Source: Craspedostauros australis
Taxonomy: Eukaryota > Bacillariophyta > Bacillariophyceae > Mastogloiales > Achnanthaceae
DNA length: 64,000 bases
NCBI GenBank assembly: GCA_026770025.1
Contig: JAMXDE010000029.1
Location: 310,001 to 374,000 of the forward strand
Reading direction: 5' to 3'
A model generated the notes under the pieces. It made no database searches and was not told where the DNA came from. It saw only the letters and a list, made by a program, of their open reading frames with translations. Below are positions 57,317 through 64,000 of the stretch, piece after piece. The translations under genes and the position numbers were made by a program. Within the stretch, counting starts at the first letter, position 1. The number at the start of each line of letters is the position of its first letter.

Positions 57317-59857
57317 TCAAGTTTTCCAATTTGCTTGTGCCTGCGCAAGTTTGAGCTGCAGATGGTCCCTGAGGTCGTGTTTTCTTCGTTGCTCGTTGTA
57401 CTCCAGCGATGCCAACCACTCCAGGCATTGGTCAGCCGTGTAGTCTCCACCAAGAGCCGTGCTGGTGTTCTCCAAGTCAAGACCATGAAGCTGCATGGAC
57501 TCTTTATATGTGCCATCGTCGCCCAGATGGTGGGTTACGAATTTTGGTTGTTCTGGGGAAGTGGCTACATGATTGTCATTGTCGACCACTTCGTTTTCGG
57601 CCTTTGCACCACGAAAGATGTGGATACCATGGTTGGAAATCGGTAGAACGTCGTTGCAGATGCGCAGAATCATTTCCAACCGTGACTTGTCTGCAGCAGA
57701 TCCAGCAGCGTTTGGCTGTTCAGTGTAATGCATTGGTGAAGTCGTGGTGGCAGTAGAGGCATTGGATGAGGCAATGCAACAGCCAAAGAGAGAGAGAGAG
57801 AGGAGGAATGGAGCAAACGAGCGTTGGATGTGATAGGGTATCAAGAGAACAATATTCATGACAATGTGTGTGCAGGTGCGTGTTTGTCGAAAAGAATGCG
57901 ATGGAAGTGGTTAGATTTGGGTGGGATACATGTGGAACAGGAACAAGAATGAGAAACAAGAGAGAGAGAGTGTGTGCGTGTGTCGACAAGGCTGTGCCGT
58001 CATTGTTGCGCTCGTGAGCGGGCACCATCCAGGCATGTTGATGGCCATGGCCGCTGAGCAGAGCATATTCTACTCTCCTGCTTTGGCAGGCCAAAACGAT
58101 CGCAAATGGAAGCGATCGGCAGGTTGCCTCCCTTCGCTCATCGCAATAAACGAACTAGAAAGCAAATTCTGAGGCCGATGCTTGCCCCACTCTTCGCCAG
58201 GAATGCAGAAAAATACGCCACCTTGCTGACACGAGTACGTACCTTTGTATTGTATAGAAGTACCCACCCGTTTTGTTTCACGGCACGTTGTCGTTTCAGA
58301 ACATGCGTGAAGAACAGCAGTAGTTGTGTCTGTTGTTGGGAGAGGATTGGAAGTTGCGCCAGCGTTGACAGATATGGTGCACGCATGTGGACATGCGCGT
58401 GGAATAGTGTGATGCAATGCAATGCAACAAGACCGGGTGAAGTAGTGCCATGCAATGGATCAGCAACACGAAGCAAGGAGATGAGTATGCAATTGCAAGC
58501 GGGATGGTGAGTGATGATGACAATGATGTGGATGCGTGTTGGTATGGCACGGTCCTCAGAATGTCAGTTGTGCTTCATCCGATGTGATGTGTTGAGCTGC
58601 GGTACCACAGGCACAGGCACAGCCAGAGGCATTGGTGGTTTCAACGCTATCTTTCGATGCATGATTCAATTGAAGTGAAGCAAAGCAGAGATAAGCATGG
58701 AGTTGTCAAGCCAAATCAACTTCAGTTCGATCATGAGAAATCAAAAGCAGAGCGTTGCAAACTTACACACGCGTCTTGATCGAAGGGTTGCGCACCGTCC
58801 ATGAATAGAATGCCTCTGCCATAGCTATCATGAGGCAACAGCATCGTGTGACACTCCACAAGAAGGCTCTCCGACGATTTCATGGCCCCAAGCAACGTCA
58901 TCGACCGATGCGCGTTCGTTTCGCCAAACGCCTTTCTGCGGATTTGCCAATACTGGCACAGTCTCTTTGCAGCATTCTGCGTCATAGCGAATGCAATGGG
59001 TGGCCACGAGGTGAGTAATGGGTGGAGTAGATAGGTGTGGATGTGGGTGTCATTCATACGTTCATACGTACGAATGCATCAGACAAAAAAGGATGGAGGA
59101 ATCGACGACAGTGCATGTGTGCGTGTGTGTATGTGGAAATGTGAAGGCGCGTGTGAGTGCTCACCGTTGCAAAGGCAGGCTAGACGGGGACAGACGTTGT
59201 TCAGGTCGAGAATTTCCAGATCTGTTGATGTCAGACTTCTCGCTAGGCCACGCTGGCCCTTCTATGTCAGGATCATCTCCCGAGAGATGTGTTGGACTTG
59301 CGAAATTCAACAACCTCATGACGTGGATGGCTCGCAGCGAGCCTTTGAGAGCCATTTGCGGTTGTGAAATCCCATGAAGCTGGTCGAGGTGCGTCCCGAC
59401 AAGTGCCATGATCCCTTGGATGCAAATATACGCGATCAGTGCACTCTAGTGCATCAGTACTTACCATAGGGTGAAGCTTTTCGAACCTGAGCAGCTCTTC
59501 GAAGGGCGTTTCCTGCTTGACGAGGCGCTCCGCCTTGGTCTTGGCCTCCAGCAAGGCTTCCTTTTCGTGCATGGGCAGCTGCTCCAGCGCGTTCTGCATG
59601 GCTTTGACTGCCTGGGACACAGCATCGCGGCTGTATTCGTCCACGTGCTCACCCAGGGATGCAAAGTCGTCGCCGTAGCGCATGTGGGCTTTGTTGCCTT
59701 GCACCAAGCCCTGCCCAGGCGCCATCATCGACAGCCGTGTCGATCGTGACGACAGCGTCGACATGGACGAGACAGTGGAGTTGTCATCGTCGTCCACGTC
59801 GTCAAGGTTGTTTCTGCGGTTGCTGTGGTCAGCATGCACCCTTTCCATGATGATCAT
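57317..59857 (-). CDS. CRAL-TRIO-like lipid-binding protein, multi-exon (structure partial)
   Basis: Exon 1 is 59857-59465 (ATG, acidic and Ser-rich, then a coiled EALLEAKTKAERLVKQETPF; GTAAGT donor). A second exon probably starts at 59379 (LHGISQPQMALKGSLRAIHV). A clean exon is 58976-58767 (NAAKRLCQYWQIRRKAFG to LLPHDSYGRGILFMDG), whose pattern matches the CRAL-TRIO N region followed by the start of the lipid-binding domain. A short piece near 58290-58230 reads VLKRQRAVKQNGWVLLYNTK. The last exon, ending at 57317, has LPISNHGIHIFRGAK, KFVTHHLGDDGTYKESMQLH, LENTSTALGGDYTADQCLEW, the typical end of the domain. The exact junctions in the middle are unresolved and the phase between exons 2 and 3 does not fit my boundaries. 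Such proteins move small lipids between membranes. The 57859 ATG frame could instead be a separate small secreted protein, which I consider less likely. Confidence 0.55.
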
Positions 59858-62043
59858 AGCGGTGCCGTTGCTGGTATTGATCCTCGGGTTGTGACAACGC
59901 TGGTGGCGACGGCGATGACAATGATGTTGTTGGTATTCCGTTCGTCGTTGATGATCTGCTTTGCCTGGCCCACTCGTAGTTTGCTGAGGCAACTGCGATT
60001 ACTGTGGCGGGCAGGAGCGTTGCTGGAGCCAATTGATGCTGTGGTGTGGTATGGTACGGTATTGGTATGTTATGTTATGGCAGGTGTACGAGGAGATGCC
60101 GTTGAGGCAGCTTGAACGCAATCGACTTTCACACGAGTCGAAGCACAGAAGGAGGTCCGTCGAAGCTTCGTCGATGTGGCTACGTTTTTCGTAATGGAGA
60201 GTTGCGTCGACTACAACTCTCTCTGTGCGTTTGTGGTCTGTGGGTATACTCTACACGCACGTGGATGGTATTTGCGAATGTTCGGCTCTCTGGAGGAAGA
60301 GAGAGAGAGAGAGAGTCTGAAGTATTCTTCTTTGCTGTTTCGCTGTTACTGCTGCAGTGATCGCTTCTGGTGTTGTCAGGTGAGCGGGCATGTGTCGCAG
60401 GGTGCTCGTACGTAGCCACTGAGAGTCAAGGGATCGATGTGTCGTTGTCCCTTGTTGTCTCTGCCTGTCTGCTCTTGTCTTCGCTGCGGCCTCGATGGTG
60501 TTTCCACTCCGATGCGGTTGTCTGCAAGGTCCCCAATGCGCGAAGCCAACCATGCCCATCGACACGCGATCCCACCGTGAGAAAACATCAACACACGACT
60601 CGCTCCTTGGTGATGACCGTGTTTTCCTCCCTGTCTTCCTCCCTGCCCAAACAGTGACGCGGAGCGAGTTTGCTACGGTTGGACTACAGGAAAGGAATAC
60701 TCGTACCTGTGTGGACCTTTTGCGTGTGCAGACAACAAAATGCGCACCAGCACACTTAGACTGCGGTCTTGGACTACCTGAAACTCCAGACCATAGGTAG
60801 GTAAAGGCTCTTAGCTTCTCGTACCTGTCGCTGGACCTCGTACTATAAGTACAAGACGACTCATGCACACAAGAAGTGGTCTCGTTTCGTGCGGAGCTCA
60901 CAGTCACCGAAAAGTCTCTTCAACCGTAGCGCTTCTTCAAAATTTGTCGTTTTCCGCTTAATGAAAGAGATCGCCACGTCTGTTTGTGCTGTATAGTACT
61001 GATGCTTCTCCTTGAATGAGACATGCAACAGACGTAATACGGTATCCTAGTTCCCAATGGTTCATAATGAAAGTGGTCGACACGGAAGGTTCGGATTTCG
61101 TCGTTGCCAGGAGGATAGTGAAATTGAAAGTCAAGAGCCACGTCAGAGCTATCAATAAGTGTCCCCATGCCATCGCACAGTGACAAGTCAGCAATCGAGT
61201 CAATCATCATCCACTTTGTGTTGTATTGTGGGACACACACTGACAAGAACGATGCTACAAGGACTGCAACAACCACATCACCACTTTTTCCTCTCCTCGC
61301 ATTTCTCCGACTGTTCCAGAAATTTGCCACCAACTTCAACTTCATAGTGGTATTGCCAGTCGTGGTGCAAGGACCACCGATCAATCATCTGAATACCGAT
61401 GCCGATAGTACGTGCAACTCATGACCCGACACCCAAGAACAAACGGTTTTTCCGAATGTCAACGACAACTGGACAACAGGACAGACGGACCACACGTCAC
61501 CTTCGCCACCGAAGAGACGGAAGCAATTCGTTGTGTGGACGCTGTGGAACCGTCGCACTCCAGATCTGATTGGTGGAGGATGAATTACGAACCTCTTTGT
61601 GTGTTTCTCTCTCTTTTCTTCTTTTCGCTTGCGTGGTGGTGTTGTGTTGTTGAACAGATCATGACACGTCTGTACTTTGTACGGACACGAGAAAGGTGAC
61701 TTACGATCCGTATGACCCAAACAGCATCATGACTCATCGGACCGCATGGACGGTCATTCCAGAAAACAGGATCAAAACTGCTTCTGACACGTGACAAAAC
61801 ACGACCAACGACAACCAAGACCATCGGCAATGATGCACGGCAACAACCACGATTTTGATGGCCTCAATCATCAACAAAAGCTGTCCGTGCATGAACAATC
61901 CATGCTCCAGGCTCCATACTCCATGCTCCACACTCCGTCGGCAACGATAACAGACGATTATACTCCAAATAAAGTAAACTCGACAACAGAGTATGCTATT
62001 CTATAATAGATTGAAGTAGAGTGCTCGAGTCAATAGCTACAAA
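59858..62043. other. Intergenic
   Basis: Only weak frames. (GA)n at 60297-60316. A possible small gene is listed separately. Confidence 0.5.
60920..61345 (-). CDS. Possible 141-residue membrane protein
   Basis: The frame from the ATG at 61345 begins with a basic stretch (WNSRRNARRGK) and one hydrophobic segment (DVVVAVLVASFLSVCV), then a 100-residue presumably lumenal part with FQFHYPPGNDEIRTFRVDHF and a basic tail. It would be a type II membrane protein. No family recognised. Codon use looks ordinary but the call rests on length and topology only. Confidence 0.3.
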   Translation of the reverse strand: MKLKLVANFWNSRRNARRGKSGDVVVAVLVASFLSVCVPQYNTKWMMIDSIADLSLCDGMGTLIDSSDVALDFQFHYPPGNDEIRTFRVDHFHYEPLGTRIPYYVCCMSHSRRSISTIQHKQTWRSLSLSGKRQILKKRYG

Positions 62044-64000
62044 ATGGCTGAACCTGATGAAGGCATCGACGGGCACCACCAAGAGCAGAGCGAATTGGGA
62101 AACGATGCCACGCCGCAATTGGGAATGGACGAGACTGATGAATGGGAGGATGATTCACACCAGCACGAGCACGAACAGGAACAGGAACAGGATCAGGAGC
62201 ATCGTCCAGAAACATTGCCACTCTCTCACACCAACATACCGCTTCTGTGCTGCGCATTCCTTGCTTCCATCACGACGGGCGGGACGCTGTACGCATTCGG
62301 CCTCTACGGCAACGAGCTGAAGAAGAAGCTGGACCTCAGCGAAGGACAGCTGGACACGATCTCCACGGCGATCTTCTGCGCTGGCCTGCTCAGCTGGGCC
62401 CCTGGCCTGTTGGTGGATCGCTTCGGAACGCGATTCGGCATAAGTGTGGGCGGTGTCTTCGGTGCAGCCGCCCTCATGTGCTTCTACGCCATCTCCGCCA
62501 AGGGGATGTTCATCGCCCAGGATGAAAAGCAGCTCATCGTCGCGGCGCTGTCTGCGCTGGGAGTTGCGACTTTCCTGGGATGCGCGCTTGTCACAGGTGC
62601 CGTGTTCAAGATCGTCGTGCAATCCTGTGGACCTGGCACGAAGGGTGACGCTGTCGGCATCGCCAAAGGATACGTCGGCTTGGGCTCGGGCGTCTACGCA
62701 TGTCTTTTCGAGGCCATCCGAAGCCCAGGCTCGTCAGATCTCGACTTCATCCCAATGGCAGCCACGCTCTTCATAGTCGTGGCGACCATTCCCAGCCTGC
62801 TGTTTCTGCCGCCGCACGAGAAGCAGAGCCTGCAGAGCGGCCACGTTGCACTTGCACCATCGTCCTTCACAGCACGGAAGGATGTGGCATCGAGATTGCA
62901 TCTGCGAGTTCTCTATGCGTCGCTCATCATGCTCGCCACCATCGTGCTGGGGACCTCCATCATCACGCTGTACGAGGAGAGACGGAAGGAGAATGAAGAC
63001 AAGCAGCACGGAACGCACCGGTGGAGATTGCTGGATGTGGAGGGCACGTGGAGCAACGAAGACGACCAGGAAGACACGCAAAACTTTGTCTTGGCTGGTT
63101 TCATCGTTATGGTTTGGATCCTCCCGATCGCCTCGCTTGTATTCCTGCCGCAGGCAAGGCATCGAGCGGAATCGAATAGCAACAACAGCAGCGAGGGTGA
63201 TGCCGAACAGGATGCGTTGCTGGATGAGTCTGAACAGCAACAATTGACGTGTCTGCAAGAGTCCGGAGACGCGCGCAACGCTGGAGTTACCAGCGAGAGT
63301 GCGACAAAGAGTGCAAGTCAAACTGGTGGCATGAACAGCACAATAGACTCAACATTTGAAGATGAATTCGATGCAACAACATTGCTGCAAGGAAAGGATT
63401 CCCAGAATCCACTGAATGGTGCACAACCACATCCCGATGAACTCGACATCGATGATCATCCCAGAATCGACTTCGGCAACATCAGTCATCGTGATGATGA
63501 TGACGACGACGATGCCGCTGCACAGATACGCAGAGGCACAGATAGCAACGGTCATGCGGGCAGCGGCAATGGCAACGCTAGCGACAGCAACAACGACGAC
63601 GACGGAAATGAACCAAATTCGAATCTGGTGCAAATGCTCATGACGAAGCCTGCATGGTTCATGCTGTGGACGGCTGTCATCCTCGTCGGCGCAGGCACGG
63701 TGGAGACGAACAACATGGACAAGATGGTGGAATCCGCAGGTTTTCCCAAGATCGTTGCACCATCGGCCCTCGCCATTTTCTCAGTGGCGCAATCGGCTGG
63801 ACGTGTAACAACCGGCGCGCTTTCCGAGGCTGCGCTGAACTGGGGCGTGCCGAGACCCTTCTTCATGATGGTTGCGAGCGTCGTTGCCTTGGTCGCGCAT
63901 GTCATCCTCGCGTTCGCACGGTCCGAGGTCGCCTTCGTGCTTGGCACAGCCTTGAGCGGATACGGGTTTGGCATGGTGTGGCCGTTGCTGGTCCTCATCG
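62044..64000 (+). CDS. Major facilitator transporter, N-terminal 652 residues
   Basis: Open from the ATG at 62044 to the window end without an intron. A long acidic, His/Gln-rich cytosolic N-terminus (1-65) is followed by membrane helices: IPLLCCAFLASITTGGTLYA, TISTAIFCAGLLSWAPGLLV, then the loop VDRFGTRFG (MFS motif A variant), VGGVFGAAALMCFYAIS, LGVATFLGCALVTGAVF, FIPMAATLFIVVATIPSLLF, VLYASLIMLATIVLGTSIIT, and NFVLAGFIVMVWILPIASLV. A ~150-residue acidic central loop follows, and the second half begins at WFMLWTAVILVGAGTVETNN. This pattern fits the Nodulin-like/NFD4 or monocarboxylate-type MFS proteins. The substrate is unknown. The last helices lie outside the window. Confidence 0.8.
   Translation, partial: MAEPDEGIDGHHQEQSELGNDATPQLGMDETDEWEDDSHQHEHEQEQEQDQEHRPETLPLSHTNIPLLCCAFLASITTGGTLYAFGLYGNELKKKLDLSEGQLDTISTAIFCAGLLSWAPGLLVDRFGTRFGISVGGVFGAAALMCFYAISAKGMFIAQDEKQLIVAALSALGVATFLGCALVTGAVFKIVVQSCGPGTKGDAVGIAKGYVGLGSGVYACLFEAIRSPGSSDLDFIPMAATLFIVVATIPSLLFLPPHEKQSLQSGHVALAPSSFTARKDVASRLHLRVLYASLIMLATIVLGTSIITLYEERRKENEDKQHGTHRWRLLDVEGTWSNEDDQEDTQNFVLAGFIVMVWILPIASLVFLPQARHRAESNSNNSSEGDAEQDALLDESEQQQLTCLQESGDARNAGVTSESATKSASQTGGMNSTIDSTFEDEFDATTLLQGKDSQNPLNGAQPHPDELDIDDHPRIDFGNISHRDDDDDDDAAAQIRRGTDSNGHAGSGNGNASDSNNDDDGNEPNSNLVQMLMTKPAWFMLWTAVILVGAGTVETNNMDKMVESAGFPKIVAPSALAIFSVAQSAGRVTTGALSEAALNWGVPRPFFMMVASVVALVAHVILAFARSEVAFVLGTALSGYGFGMVWPLLVLI

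Overview
This window looks like a nuclear segment of a stramenopile, most likely a diatom. The reasons are short GT-AG introns (about 80-300 bp) in most of the host genes, a FAS1 protein with a bipartite plastid-type leader (hydrophobic signal ending in S-S-S-D-A-F, Phe at the predicted cleavage point), a membrane class III cyclase fused to an HD-type phosphodiesterase, and non-LTR retroelements of the APE endonuclease/RT/RNase H type. TGA and TAG both end host genes here, so the code appears standard. No prokaryotic features are present. All calls come from reading the sequence; no database was searched.

Region 1 (1-22 kb) is a nest of mobile DNA. Two related 6.0-6.1 kb DNA transposons lie head to head (2239-8280 and 8545-14654), 264 bp apart. 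Each has long terminal inverted repeats, its own 4-bp target duplication (TTAG, ATAG), an intact ~1,173-residue transposase with a D-84-D-36-E arrangement, and a convergent 238-codon second ORF. The second element sits inside an 8-unit array of a 20-bp repeat. A second 8-unit array lies at 17967-18126, and between the two arrays is a decayed RNase H/zinc-knuckle retroelement relic. Around these lie two unrecognised spliced genes (766-2196, 18141-18797) and a spliced Harbinger/IS5-like transposase (20648-21661).

Region 2 (23-43.2 kb) is ordinary host euchromatin: FAS1 protein (+), cupin-DUF952 protein (-), PAS protein (+), receptor-like cyclase-phosphodiesterase (+), CLPTM1-type membrane protein (+), trifunctional purine enzyme GARS-GART-AIRS (-), and a type II membrane sulfotransferase (+). 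Signal perception/second messenger genes (PAS, cyclase-PDE) are neighbours on the same strand, but nothing shows co-regulation.

Region 3 (43.2-57.3 kb) is again repeat territory. A full-length 8.87-kb non-LTR retrotransposon (44674-53542, minus strand) is bounded by a perfect 17-bp target-site duplication. Its ORF2 keeps one frame for ~1,825 codons but carries three internal stops; ORF1 has one stop and one -1 shift, and a ~530-bp CAA repeat separates the ORFs. A ~155-bp dispersed repeat occurs in opposite orientation on either side of it (43846-44001, 56703-56858).

Region 4 (57.3-64 kb) holds a multi-exon CRAL-TRIO-like gene (-), a weak small ORF, and the first 652 codons of a major-facilitator transporter (+) that runs off the window.
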